Position numbers and translations under genes: made by a program
NCBI RefSeq assembly: GCF_011170125.1
Contig: NZ_BLLN01000005.1
Span: 2,646,684-2,710,683, forward strand
Length of the DNA: 64,000 nucleotides
Direction of reading: 5' to 3'
DNA from: Streptomyces diastaticus subsp. diastaticus
Lineage (GTDB): Bacteria > Actinomycetota > Actinomycetes > Streptomycetales > Streptomycetaceae
Notes under the pieces: generated by a model
What the model was told of the DNA's origin: nothing
Database searches by the model: none
What the model saw: only the letters and a program-made list of their open reading frames with translations
Shown here: positions 17,724 through 26,715 of the stretch, in pieces
How positions within the stretch are numbered: the stretch's first letter is position 1
How the letters are laid out: each line of letters starts with the position of its first letter

Positions 17724-18434
17724 CCTTTCCGGGACGCCGGTGCCGCCGGCCCGCTGCTCCGGGACGACCGGCGGCGCCGCCCGGTCCAGCAGCCCGGTGC
17801 GGGCGGCGAGCGCGGCGGCCTCCAGCCGCGAGCCGACCCCCAGCTTCATCAGCACCCGCTGGACGTGTGTCCGGGCGGTGCTCGGCGCGATGCTCATGCC
17901 GGCGGCGATCACCCGGGTGTCCTCGCCCTCGGCGACCCGGACCAGCACCTCGACCTCGCGCGGGGTGAGCAGGGCGAGCAGCCGCCGGCCCTCGTCGTCG
18001 GGCTGGGCCGCCGGGTCGAGCAGCTCGGCGAAGGCGCCCGCGAGGAGCTGGGGGGCCACCACCGCCTCGCCCTTGCAGGCCCGGACGATGGCCCGCTCGA
18101 CACCCTCTATCCGCTCGTCGTGCCGCACGTAGCCACAGGCTCCGGCCGCGAAGGCGGCGGCGATCCCGCGCGGGCTGGGCACCGGGCCGAGCACCACCAC
18201 GGCGACCTGCGGCGCCTCGGCGCGGATACGGACGACCGGGTCGAAGATGCCCGGTTCGGCGGGGGTGGCGGTGCCGATGAGGCAGACCTCGGGTGCCCGG
18301 GCGATCACGAGGTCGGCGGCGCCCGAGGCGGGGGCGGTGGCGGCGAGCACCCGGTGCCCGCGCAGTTTCAGCGCCGAGGCCAGTGCCTCGGCCAGCAGCC
18401 GGTGGTCGTCCACCACCATCACCCGCACGCCCAT
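17700..18434 (-). CDS. Orphan LuxR-type regulator with degenerate receiver domain
   Basis: 244 residues from the ATG at 18434 (MGVRVMVVDDHRLLAEALAS). The N-terminal receiver fold is recognisable by its start, but the phosphoacceptor position reads CLIGTATP where a normal receiver has LLDxxMP, so Asp is replaced by Gly. The C-terminal GerE domain is intact: LTPREVEVLVRVAEG, then GMSIAPSTARTHVQRVLMKLGV. Phosphorylation-independent control is therefore likely. It is the second orphan LuxR gene flanking the gal region; the other (10870) keeps its Asp. The tail after the DNA-binding domain is proline- and arginine-rich. Confidence 0.87.
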   Translation of the reverse strand: MGVRVMVVDDHRLLAEALASALKLRGHRVLAATAPASGAADLVIARAPEVCLIGTATPAEPGIFDPVVRIRAEAPQVAVVVLGPVPSPRGIAAAFAAGACGYVRHDERIEGVERAIVRACKGEAVVAPQLLAGAFAELLDPAAQPDDEGRRLLALLTPREVEVLVRVAEGEDTRVIAAGMSIAPSTARTHVQRVLMKLGVGSRLEAAALAARTGLLDRAAPPVVPEQRAGGTGVPERPRGPRSP

Positions 18435-18612
18435 CCGGCCGCCTTCCACGCAGTCCCCCGCCCCGGCCCACCGGCCGCACGTCTCCCGGAAGTTACACGC
18501 TCGCCCGCGGCCGTGGCCTGGTTTCCCGGCTTTCACCGCCCGTACGCCACACACCGGCCGCCCCCAACCTCTCCACGGCGACCGCCCTCTCAAACACCGG
18601 GCCCGGAAAGCG

Positions 18613-18649
18613 GCCTGCCCCGCCCCCGGGATCCGGGGACGGGGCAGGC
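18613..18649 (-). terminator. Terminator of the first beta-propeller gene
   Basis: A 10-bp stem, GCCTGCCCCG with CGGGGCAGGC, 37 bases beyond the stop codon of the minus-strand gene at 18686. Confidence 0.8.
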
Positions 18650-18685
18650 GCACGCGACTCGCCCTGAGCGGGCCGAAGGCTCACC

Positions 18686-20596
18686 TCACGACGTGCCGAA
18701 GGCGATGGCCAGGTACTCGGGCTCCTTGGTCACCTTGCTCGGTTCGCGGACGTACAGGGTGGACATGAAGAGGCGGCCGTCGCCGTAGACGACCTCGCCG
18801 AACTCCGGGAGGAAGTTCCGCTCGACGTTGCGGACGGCCTCGGTGGCGGGGTTCTCCATCAGGACCGTCTCCTTGCCGCCCGGGTCGATGGTGACGATCT
18901 GCCCGCCCTTGTTGTACGGCGGCGCCTTGTAGGCGAGGACGTTCTCGCCGTCCATCCGCAGCGGGTAGATCTTGTACTTGCCGCCGGCGTCGAAGCGGTC
19001 GCCGGTCTGCTTGCCGGTCTTCAGGTCGAACGACAGGATCTCGTTGGTCCGGCCGTACTCCTCGCCCTTGGCGTCGTGTTCGGCAGTGGGGACGTAGAGC
19101 TTGCCGTTGCCCGCGAGGATCTGCTTGCAGTCGTGGACCTTGTTGACGTCGCAGTCGTGCGCGTACTTGCCGTCCTCCAGGGCGAAGCGGCTCTGGAGGC
19201 CGCCCTTGTCGTCGAGGGTGAAGACGTCGGTGACGCCGGAGGCGGTGATCTCCTGCGAGTCGGTGCCGAAGACGACCGGGTCGACGGAGATGACCTTGGC
19301 GTTGTCGAGTCCGGCGGGGAGCTTGTAGCTCCACTGCGGGGTGCCGTCGGAGGCGTCGAGGAGCTGCACCTCCATCTTCGGGTTGTCGTAGCTGCCGCAC
19401 TTGCGGACCGCCACGAGCGCCTCGCCGCCCCGGTAGCCGAGGTCCTCGCAGGCGTCGCCGTTCTGCGGCTTCCACAGCTCCTTGCCGGTCTTCAGGTCGA
19501 AGGCGGCGCCACCGTCGGTACCGCCGCCGACGGCCACCGTGCCGCCGCTGATGGAGACCTCGTCGTACCGCGCGGCCCGCGAGCTGACCTCGACCGACTC
19601 GGTCCACAGGATCTTGCCGGTGCCCAGGTCGATGGCGGAGATCTTGTCGCAGCCGGGGTACTTGTTGTCGTCCGTCGCCTTGGCGTTCTGGTAGACGACC
19701 GCGGCGATGTCCCCGTCGCCGACCTCCGGGGAGGAGGCGCAGTGCTGGCCGGAGAGCGGCGTGGTCCAGGTGACCTTGCCGGAGTCCAGGTCGTAGCCGT
19801 TGATCTCGGAGAGGCCGGGCTTGGCGAAGACCTTGCCGGTCAGCCAGGAGCCCTCGACCGGGTAGCTGCTGTCGCCCTTGACCTTGGGCGCGGGGAGCTG
19901 GAAGAGGACCTTGGAGGCCGGGTCGGAGGGCACCTTCTCGTCGCCGCCGCCGGAGCCGCCGGGCGCGTCACCGGAGCCGCCCTTGCCCTCGCCGGTCTCG
20001 CCCTGCCCGCTGCCGCCGGCGGTGGTCTCGCCGTCCTGCGAGGACTTGTACCAGATGCCCCCGCCGACGATCAGCGCGATGGCCACCACGGCCGCCGTGA
20101 TGATCATGGCCTGCGGGCCGAACTTCCGCCCGCCGCCCGGCGAACCCTGGGCGCTCATCGGCACGGTGTTCGGCTGCGGGTAGCCGTAGGGCTGCTGCGG
20201 CTGGCCGTACGGCGGCTGCGCCGGCTGGCCCGGGTAGCCGTATCCCGGCGCTCCCTGCGGGGGCTGGCCGGGCTGCTGCGGGAAGCCGTGGCCGGGCGCC
20301 TGCTGCGGAGACCCGCCGGGCTGCTGCGGGTAGCCGTAGCCCGGCTGGGCGGCCGGGGGCGGCGGGGTCTGCGGGTAGCCGTAGCCGGGACCGCCGGGCT
20401 GCGGGGGCTGCTGGGGCTGGTCACCGTCGGTGGCGGGGCCGTCCTTCTTGTCGAGGGACGGCGGCGCGGCGGGCGGCGGGGTCTGCGGCGGCTGGGCCGG
20501 CGGGGGCGCGCCGAATCCGCCGGGAGGCGGGTCCTGCGGGGCGCCGAACCCGCCCTGCGGCGGCTCGTTGGGCGGCTGGGACGGCGGCTGGGTCAT
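18686..20596 (-). CDS. Membrane-anchored PQQ-like beta-propeller protein, proline-rich N-terminus (paralogue A)
   Basis: 636 residues. The first 150 or so are a Pro/Gly/Gln/Tyr-rich repeat region (PGYGYPQQPG, PPQGGFGAP). One membrane segment follows (AMIITAAVVAIALIVGGGIWY, about residue 165), then a Ser/Gly/acidic linker, then about 380 residues of PQQ-type propeller blades with recurring DLxTGKxLW patterns (DLGTGKILW, DLKTGKELW, DLKTGKQTGD). The topology places the propeller outside the cell. It is likely a scaffold or sensor, not an enzyme; no PQQ-ligand evidence is visible. It lies just downstream of a paralogue (20703) with the same architecture. Confidence 0.88.
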   Translation of the reverse strand: MTQPPSQPPNEPPQGGFGAPQDPPPGGFGAPPPAQPPQTPPPAAPPSLDKKDGPATDGDQPQQPPQPGGPGYGYPQTPPPPAAQPGYGYPQQPGGSPQQAPGHGFPQQPGQPPQGAPGYGYPGQPAQPPYGQPQQPYGYPQPNTVPMSAQGSPGGGRKFGPQAMIITAAVVAIALIVGGGIWYKSSQDGETTAGGSGQGETGEGKGGSGDAPGGSGGGDEKVPSDPASKVLFQLPAPKVKGDSSYPVEGSWLTGKVFAKPGLSEINGYDLDSGKVTWTTPLSGQHCASSPEVGDGDIAAVVYQNAKATDDNKYPGCDKISAIDLGTGKILWTESVEVSSRAARYDEVSISGGTVAVGGGTDGGAAFDLKTGKELWKPQNGDACEDLGYRGGEALVAVRKCGSYDNPKMEVQLLDASDGTPQWSYKLPAGLDNAKVISVDPVVFGTDSQEITASGVTDVFTLDDKGGLQSRFALEDGKYAHDCDVNKVHDCKQILAGNGKLYVPTAEHDAKGEEYGRTNEILSFDLKTGKQTGDRFDAGGKYKIYPLRMDGENVLAYKAPPYNKGGQIVTIDPGGKETVLMENPATEAVRNVERNFLPEFGEVVYGDGRLFMSTLYVREPSKVTKEPEYLAIAFGTS

Positions 20597-20649
20597 GGCG
20601 TGGGTACCTCGGTGCGCGTGGGGACGTGGGGAGAGGACGGGAGGGGGGG

Positions 20650-20697
20650 CGGGGGCGCCGGCGGCCCCGGGCGCGCGGCCCGGTGCGGGCGCCCCCG
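20650..20697 (-). terminator. Terminator between the two beta-propeller genes
   Basis: A 10-bp stem, CGGGGGCGCC with GGCGCCCCCG, within the 106-base gap between the two minus-strand paralogues. Confidence 0.65.
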
Positions 20698-20702
20698 GTG
20701 GG

Positions 20703-22484
20703 TCACTCGGCGTAGGCCAGCATCAGTTTCTCCGCCGCGTCGTCCTTGCCGTTCAGGCGGGTGGTGGAGATGTAGAAGCGTCCGTCGACGTAGTCGACGT
20801 CCCGGGAGAAGAAGCCGCGCTCGATCGCCGCCGTCCCCTCGGGCAGTTGCAGGAGCGTGGTCGGCTCGCCGCCGGAGGTGGGGATCGAGACGATCTGCCC
20901 GCCCTTGCTGTACGACGCCTCGACGTAGGCGATGAGCTTGCCGCCCTCCATCTTCAGCGGCAGCATCTTCCGGCCCTCGGGGGCCTCGACGGACCACTTC
21001 TTCTTGCCGGTGCTCAGGTTGGTGGCGACGATCTCGTTGGCGCCGCCCTTGGCCTCGGTCGGCAGGTAGAGCGTGGTGTCGTCGGCGACGGCGCCCACGC
21101 AGCCGCGCAGCGCGCGGGACATGACGGCCCAGCCGCACTGCGGACTGAAGGAGACCTTCGACTCGACCTGGGTGGCGATCTTCCCGTCGCTGACGCGGGA
21201 GATGTTCCAGGCCTCCTTCTCCTTGTTGGTCGAGTAGATGACCAGCGGGTCCATCGAGTAGACGCGCTCGACGCGCCAGCCCTTGGCCACGGCGAGGTTG
21301 GAGGTGACCTTGCCGGTGGCCGGGTCGAGGACGCTCACCTCGTCGTGCTCGGCGGGCTTGCTCGCGGCGCAGGAGGAGACCATGACGAGCCGGTCGCCCT
21401 CGCCGGCCCAGGCGCTGGGGAAGCAGGACTGGCCGTACTTCTTCTTGGTGTACAGCTCCTTGCCGTCACTCAGCCGGAAGGCGACGCCGGACATGTCGCG
21501 CCCGGCGATGACGGTGTCCCCGGCGATGACGACGTCGAGCTGGAGGGTGCTGTCGAACAGGGCGCCCTCGTCGAGGGTGTTGGTCCACGCGCTCTTGCCG
21601 GTGGCGAGGTCCAGCTGCATCAGCTGGTTGCACTTGGACTTGTCGGTGTTGCCGTTCTTGTGGGCGATGACGACCTTGCCGTCCACGGCCTGCTCGCTCG
21701 CCGCGCAGACCGGGCCGGGCAGTTCGACCTCGTCCCAGCTGGGTTTGCCGCCCTCGATGTCCCAGGCGAGGACGGAGCGGTAGGCGGCCTTGACGGCGGT
21801 GGTGTCGGTGATCCACATGCCGGGGGCGTCGGCGCCCCGGCCGGGGGCGTCGGGCGCCTCCTTGTACCAGAGGACCTCCGCCTCACCGGACTTGCGGCCC
21901 TCGTTCAGGTCCTCCGTCTCGGCCTTGCGGTCGCCCTTGCCGTCGCCCGGGTTGTCCGGGGCGGAGGGGGCGGCGCCGCTGGCGGAAGGGGCCTTCGAGG
22001 GCGAGGCGACCGGGTCCTTCTCGTCGTCGCCACCGGTCAGCATGACGACGCCGACCACGGCGAGCACCGCCACGGCCACCGCGCCGCCGACGATCGCCGC
22101 CGTCCTCCCCTTGAACGGACCGCGTCCGCCGCCGGGTCCACCCGCACCGGGCGGACCCGGGACGGTCGGCGGCTGGCCCGGGTAGCCGTACCCCGGCTGC
22201 GGCTGGCCGTAGGGGCCGGGCTGGGCGTACGGACCCGGCTGCTGGGGAGCGCCGTAGGGGCCGGGCTGCTGGGGGTAGCCGTAGCCGGGCTGCGGGGCCT
22301 GCGGGGGCTGCGGGGGCGGGCCGTAGGGGCCGGGCTGCTGCGGGTAGCCGTAACCGGGCTGGGCGGCCGGGGGCTGCGGGGGCTGGGCGGGCGGCGGCCC
22401 GCCGTCGTTGCCGGGCCCGGGCTCGGGTGGTGGCCCGAAACCGCCCTGCGGCGGCTGCGGAGGCTGGTTGGGCGGCTGACTCAT
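20703..22484 (-). CDS. Membrane-anchored PQQ-like beta-propeller protein, proline-rich N-terminus (paralogue B)
   Basis: 593 residues with the same plan as its neighbour. A shorter Pro/Gly/Tyr repeat segment (residues 1-120, PGYGYPQQPGPYG) is followed by a single membrane helix (AAIVGGAVAVAVLAVVGVVML), a linker, and then propeller blades (WDIEGGKPSW, DLATGKSAW, NLSTGKKKW). It is clearly a tandem duplicate of the 18686 gene that has diverged. The proline-tyrosine repeats resemble those of other Streptomyces signalling and cell-wall proteins and may mediate multimerisation; function is unknown. Confidence 0.88.
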   Translation of the reverse strand: MSQPPNQPPQPPQGGFGPPPEPGPGNDGGPPPAQPPQPPAAQPGYGYPQQPGPYGPPPQPPQAPQPGYGYPQQPGPYGAPQQPGPYAQPGPYGQPQPGYGYPGQPPTVPGPPGAGGPGGGRGPFKGRTAAIVGGAVAVAVLAVVGVVMLTGGDDEKDPVASPSKAPSASGAAPSAPDNPGDGKGDRKAETEDLNEGRKSGEAEVLWYKEAPDAPGRGADAPGMWITDTTAVKAAYRSVLAWDIEGGKPSWDEVELPGPVCAASEQAVDGKVVIAHKNGNTDKSKCNQLMQLDLATGKSAWTNTLDEGALFDSTLQLDVVIAGDTVIAGRDMSGVAFRLSDGKELYTKKKYGQSCFPSAWAGEGDRLVMVSSCAASKPAEHDEVSVLDPATGKVTSNLAVAKGWRVERVYSMDPLVIYSTNKEKEAWNISRVSDGKIATQVESKVSFSPQCGWAVMSRALRGCVGAVADDTTLYLPTEAKGGANEIVATNLSTGKKKWSVEAPEGRKMLPLKMEGGKLIAYVEASYSKGGQIVSIPTSGGEPTTLLQLPEGTAAIERGFFSRDVDYVDGRFYISTTRLNGKDDAAEKLMLAYAE

Positions 22485-22634
22485 CAGCGGCTCCCCCTCT
22501 TCACTGATATTTCGGCACGCCAGTGCTGGCCCACTTTTCTACCACTCGAACAGGAGAACGCGCGGAAGCGGTCCAGCCCTTGTTCCCAAGGGAGGACCGG
22601 TCCGTGATGCGTCCGTTACGCCGCCGCGCGGCCG

Positions 22635-24443
22635 CTACTCGGCGTCCTCCGCCAGCTCCAGCCAGCGCATTTCCAACTCCTCGCGTTCGCCTGAGAGTTG
22701 ACGCAGCTCCGCGTCCAGCTCGGCCACCTTCGCGAAGTCTGTGGCGTTCTCCGCGATCCGCGTGTGCAGCTTCTGCTCGCGCGTGGAGATCTTGTCGAGC
22801 TGCCGCTCCAGCCGCTGGAGCTCCTTCTTCGCGGCCCGCTGGTCGGCGGCCGGCTTCTCCTTGCGCCCCTCCTCCTGGACGGGGGCCGGGGCCGGGCTCG
22901 CCGTCTCGGCCATCCGCTGCCTGCGCTCCAGGTACTCGTCGACACCGCGCGGCAGCATCCTCAGGGCTCCGTCGCCGAGGAGGGCGAAGACCCGGTCGGT
23001 GGTGCGCTCGATGAAGAACCGGTCGTGGGAGATGACGATCATCGAGCCGGGCCAGCCGTCGAGCAGGTCCTCCAGCTGCGTGAGCGTCTCGATGTCCAGG
23101 TCGTTGGTGGGCTCGTCGAGGAAGAGGACGTTGGGCTCGTCCATGAGGAGCCGGAGGATCTGCAGGCGGCGGCGCTCACCGCCGGAGAGGTCACCGACCG
23201 GCGTCCACTGCTTCTCCTTGGTGAAGCCGAACTTCTCGCAGAGCTGCCCGGCCGTCATCTCCCGGCCCTTGCCGAGGTCGACCCGGTCCTTGACCTGCTG
23301 GACGGCCTCCAGGACCCGGGTGGCCGGGTCGAGTTCGGCGACCTCCTGGGAGAGGTGGGCGAGCTTGACCGTCTTGCCGACGGCCACCTTGCCCGCGACG
23401 GGCTGGACCTCGCCGCCGGTACGGGCCGCCTCGGTGAGGGTGCGCAGCAGCGAGGTCTTGCCGGCGCCGTTGACGCCGACCAGGCCGATGCGGTCGCCGG
23501 GGCCGAGCTGCCAGGTCAGGTGCTCGAGCAGCACCTTGGGCCCGGCCTGCACGGTGACGTCCTCCAGGTCGAAGACGGTCTTGCCGAGCCGGGCGGAGGC
23601 GAACTTCATCAGCTCGCTGGTGTCGCGCGGCGGGGGCACGTCGGCGATCAGCTCGTTGGCCGCCTCGATGCGGTAGCGGGGCTTGGAGGTGCGGGCCGGG
23701 GCGCCGCGGCGCAGCCAGGCCAGCTCCTTGCGCATGAGGTTCTGCCGCTTGGTCTCCTCGGTGGCGGCCCGCCGTTCGCGCTCGGCGCGGGCGAAGACGT
23801 AGTCGCTGTAGCCGCCCTCGTACTCGTGGACCGTGCCGCGCTGCACGTCCCACATACGGGTGCAGACCTGGTCGAGGAACCAGCGGTCGTGCGTGACGCA
23901 GACGAGGGCGGAACGGCGGGCCCGCAGGTGTCCGGCGAGCCAGGAGATGCCCTCGACGTCGAGGTGGTTGGTCGGCTCGTCCAGGACGATCAGGTCGGGT
24001 TCGCCGATGAGCAGCTTGGCCAGCGCGATGCGGCGGCGCTCGCCGCCGGAGAGCGGGCCGATGACCGTTTCCAGGCCCTGCGGGAAGCCGGGCAGGTCCA
24101 GTCCGCCGAAGAGGCCGGTGAGCACGTCGCGGATCTTGGCGTCGCCCGCCCACTCGTGGTCGGCGAGGTCGCCGATGATCTCCTGGCGGACGGTGGCGGC
24201 CGGGTCGAGCGAGTCGTGCTGGGTGAGGACGCCGAGCCGCAGTCCGCCGCTGTGGGTGACGCGGCCGGTGTCGGCCTCCTCCAGCTTGGCGAGCATCCGG
24301 ACGAGGGTGGTCTTGCCGTCGCCGTTGCGGCCGACGACGCCGATCCGGTCGCCCTCGGAGACCCCGAGCGACACCCCGTCGAGCAGGGCACGGGTGCCGT
24401 AGACCTTGCTGACGGTCTCGACGTTGACCAGATTGACGGCCAT
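22635..24443 (-). CDS. ABC-F family ATPase (Uup/EttA-like)
   Basis: 602 residues with two ABC cassettes and no membrane segments. Cassette 1 has GRNGDGKTTL, LSGGERRRIALAKLL and VLDEPTNHLD; cassette 2 has GVNGAGKTSLL, LSGGERRRLQILRLL and FLDEPTNDLD. The linker between them carries the ABC-F arm, and the C-terminus is a charged coiled coil (about residues 530-602). Such proteins act on the ribosome in translation quality control, sometimes in antibiotic protection. The long C-terminal coil favours Uup. GGAGTG precedes the ATG. It lies 70 bases after ispE and may share its transcript. Confidence 0.93.
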   Translation of the reverse strand: MAVNLVNVETVSKVYGTRALLDGVSLGVSEGDRIGVVGRNGDGKTTLVRMLAKLEEADTGRVTHSGGLRLGVLTQHDSLDPAATVRQEIIGDLADHEWAGDAKIRDVLTGLFGGLDLPGFPQGLETVIGPLSGGERRRIALAKLLIGEPDLIVLDEPTNHLDVEGISWLAGHLRARRSALVCVTHDRWFLDQVCTRMWDVQRGTVHEYEGGYSDYVFARAERERRAATEETKRQNLMRKELAWLRRGAPARTSKPRYRIEAANELIADVPPPRDTSELMKFASARLGKTVFDLEDVTVQAGPKVLLEHLTWQLGPGDRIGLVGVNGAGKTSLLRTLTEAARTGGEVQPVAGKVAVGKTVKLAHLSQEVAELDPATRVLEAVQQVKDRVDLGKGREMTAGQLCEKFGFTKEKQWTPVGDLSGGERRRLQILRLLMDEPNVLFLDEPTNDLDIETLTQLEDLLDGWPGSMIVISHDRFFIERTTDRVFALLGDGALRMLPRGVDEYLERRQRMAETASPAPAPVQEEGRKEKPAADQRAAKKELQRLERQLDKISTREQKLHTRIAENATDFAKVAELDAELRQLSGEREELEMRWLELAEDAE

Positions 24444-24512
24444 TTCACTCCTGTACGGGGATGGGTGCGGCCTCCAGCGTAAACGCGGTGGGACCGGTGC
24501 TGCGGGGGCGGT

Positions 24513-25457
24513 TCAGCGCTGGTCGGCGCCGCGCGCGGCCACGGTGTCGCGGTCCGGGTCCTGGCCGACCACCGTGGCGCCCGGGGCCGGGGAGGCGGCG
24601 ACGCGGGCGCTGCGGCAGGTGCCGGAGGCGGTGAGGGCCTCGGCGATGCGGGCGGCGGCCGGGGCGTCCTCGGCGAGGAAGGCGGTGGTGGGGCCGGAGC
24701 CGGAGACCAGCGCGGCGAGCGCCCCCGCCCCGGTGCCCGCGGCGAGGGTGGCGGCGAGCGCCGGGTGCAGGGAGAGCGCGGCCGCCTGGAGGTCGTTGCC
24801 GACGGCGGCGGCCAGGGCGTGGGGGTCGCCCTCCCGCAGGGCGGCCAGCAGCTCGGGGGAGGCGGTCGGCGCGGGCACCTCGCGGCCCTCGCAGAGCCGG
24901 TCGTACTCGCGGTAGACCGCCGGGGTGGACAGGCCGCAGTCGGCGGCGGCGAAGACCCAGTGGAAGGTGCCGCCGACCTCCAGCGGCTGGAGCCTCTCGC
25001 CCCGCCCGGTGCCGAGCGCGGCCTCGCCGACCAGGCTGAACGGCACGTCGCTGCCGAGGTCGGCGCAGATGCTGAGCAGCACCTCGTGCGGGGTGTCCAG
25101 GCCCCACAGGGCGTCGCAGGCCACCAGGGCGGCGGCCGCGTCGGCGCTGCCGCCGGCCATGCCGCCGGCCACCGGGATGTCCTTGGCGATGTGCAGGTGC
25201 ACGTCGGCGGTACGCCCGGCACGCTCGGCCAGCGCCAGGGCGGCGCGGGCGGCGAGGTTGGAGCCGTCCAGGGGGACCTGGGCGGCGTCGGGGCCGGTGA
25301 CCGTGAGGCGCAGGCCCTCGGCGGGGGTCGCGGTGACGGTGTCGTACAGGCCGACGGCGAGGAAGACGTTGGCCAGGTCGTGGTAACCGTCGGGGCGCGG
25401 GGCGCCCACCGCGAGCTGGACGTTGACCTTGGCGGGGACGCGGACCGTGATGCTCAC
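24513..25457 (-). CDS. ispE: 4-diphosphocytidyl-2-C-methyl-D-erythritol kinase
   Basis: Phosphorylates CDP-methylerythritol in the MEP route to isoprenoids. It has 314 residues of the GHMP kinase family: the N-terminal RVPAKVNVQLAVG, the ATP motif PVAGGMAGGSADAAAAL at about residues 92-108, and a C-terminal GSGPTTAFL. GTG start. It follows rsmA with a 55-base gap, the widely conserved actinobacterial pair rsmA-ispE. Confidence 0.96.
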   Translation of the reverse strand: MSITVRVPAKVNVQLAVGAPRPDGYHDLANVFLAVGLYDTVTATPAEGLRLTVTGPDAAQVPLDGSNLAARAALALAERAGRTADVHLHIAKDIPVAGGMAGGSADAAAALVACDALWGLDTPHEVLLSICADLGSDVPFSLVGEAALGTGRGERLQPLEVGGTFHWVFAAADCGLSTPAVYREYDRLCEGREVPAPTASPELLAALREGDPHALAAAVGNDLQAAALSLHPALAATLAAGTGAGALAALVSGSGPTTAFLAEDAPAAARIAEALTASGTCRSARVAASPAPGATVVGQDPDRDTVAARGADQR

Positions 25458-25512
25458 TGCGGAGTGGGCCTTCCGGGAGGGGTCGGGGGTGGGGTGCGGC
25501 GTGCGGGCCGGG

Positions 25513-26415
25513 TCAGCGGGCGGGAGCGTGCTCGGCGATGGCGGCGAACTCCTCGACCGTCAGCGACTCGCCCCTGGCCTGCGGGGAGATCCCGGCGGCG
25601 ACCAGCGCGGCCTCGGCGGCCGCGGCCGACCCGGCCCAGCCGGACAGGGCGGCCCGCAGCGTCTTGCGGCGCTGGGCGAAGGCGGCGTCGACCACCGCGA
25701 AGACCTGCTCGCGGCGGGCCTTCGTCGCCGGGGGCTCGGCACGGCGGACCAGGGAGACCAGGCCGCTGTCGACGTTGGGCGCGGGCCAGAAGACGTTCCG
25801 GCCGATCGCGCCGGCCCGCTTGACCTCGGCGTACCAGTTCGCCTTCACCGAGGGCACGCCGTACACCTTCGAGCCGGGGGCGGCGGCGAGCCGGTCCGCG
25901 ACCTCGGCCTGCACCATGACGAGCGTCCGCTCGATGGTGGGGAACCGCTCCAGCATGTGCAGCAGCACGGGGACGGCGACGTTGTACGGCAGGTTGGCGA
26001 CGAGCGCGGTGGGCGGCGGGCCCGGCAGCTCGGTGACGCGCAGGGCGTCGGCGTGGACCAGCGCGAAGTGCGCCGCGCGCGCGGGGAGCCGGGCCTCCAC
26101 GGTGGCGGGGAGCGCGGCGGCGAGGGTGTCGTCGATCTCCACCGCGACCACCCGGTCCGCGGTCTCCAGGAGGCCCAGGGTCAGGGAGCCGAGGCCCGGG
26201 CCGACCTCCACCACCACGTCGTCGGGGCGGACGTCGGCGGTGCGGATGATCCGGCGGACGGTGTTCGCGTCGATGACGAAGTTCTGGCCGCGCTGCTTGG
26301 TGGGGCGTACGCCCAGGGCCGTGGCTAGGTCGCGGATGTCGCCCGGGCCGAGGAGGGCGTCCTGTCCGGGGGACAGGGGGGTCTCCCGCGGCTGGGGGTC
26401 AGTGGGGCTGGTCAC
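25513..26415 (-). CDS. rsmA: 16S rRNA dimethyladenosine transferase
   Basis: KsgA: dimethylates the two adjacent adenosines in helix 45 of 16S rRNA late in 30S assembly. It has 300 residues with the N-terminal [11 protein letters not shown] motif, the SAM motif [11 protein letters not shown] (about residue 70) and the catalytic NLPYNVA motif. GTG start at 26415. The gap to tatD upstream holds only repeats where rpfB is usual. Confidence 0.96.
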   Translation of the reverse strand: MTSPTDPQPRETPLSPGQDALLGPGDIRDLATALGVRPTKQRGQNFVIDANTVRRIIRTADVRPDDVVVEVGPGLGSLTLGLLETADRVVAVEIDDTLAAALPATVEARLPARAAHFALVHADALRVTELPGPPPTALVANLPYNVAVPVLLHMLERFPTIERTLVMVQAEVADRLAAAPGSKVYGVPSVKANWYAEVKRAGAIGRNVFWPAPNVDSGLVSLVRRAEPPATKARREQVFAVVDAAFAQRRKTLRAALSGWAGSAAAAEAALVAAGISPQARGESLTVEEFAAIAEHAPAR

Positions 26416-26448
26416 CGGTCAAGCGTACGGGGCTCCCGCCGGGGGGTT

Positions 26449-26675
26449 GCCGCAGGCGCCGGCTGGGCGGTCCTCGGCCGTCCGTCCCGTTCGGCCCCGC
26501 CGGTCCGTGACGGCCTCCAGCGCCGGCCGGGCCGGGGTGGGGGTGGCTCGTCCCCGACCGCACCGGTCACAGATGGCCTCGAACGCCGGCCGGGCTGAGG
26601 TGAGGGCTGGGGCTGGTCCGACGGGATGGTCGCCGGCCGTGGCGGTCGCCGGTTGGCTTCAGGCGCCGGCCGGGG
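26449..26675. repeat. Four interspersed repeats filling the rsmA-tatD gap
   Basis: Plus-orientation copies of the GCCTCAGGCGCCGGCCGGGC family start at 26449, 26513, 26576 and 26656, with one to four mismatches each and a period of about 63-80 bases. The rest of the 300-base gap (26416-26715) has no gene. The stretches between copies also share GGCCGGGG/TGGCTCG-type sequence, so the unit is larger than the core. Confidence 0.75.
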
Positions 26676-26715
26676 TGTCAGCAGGGTGGCTCGTTCGCTG
26701 GTGGTGGGGGCGGGG

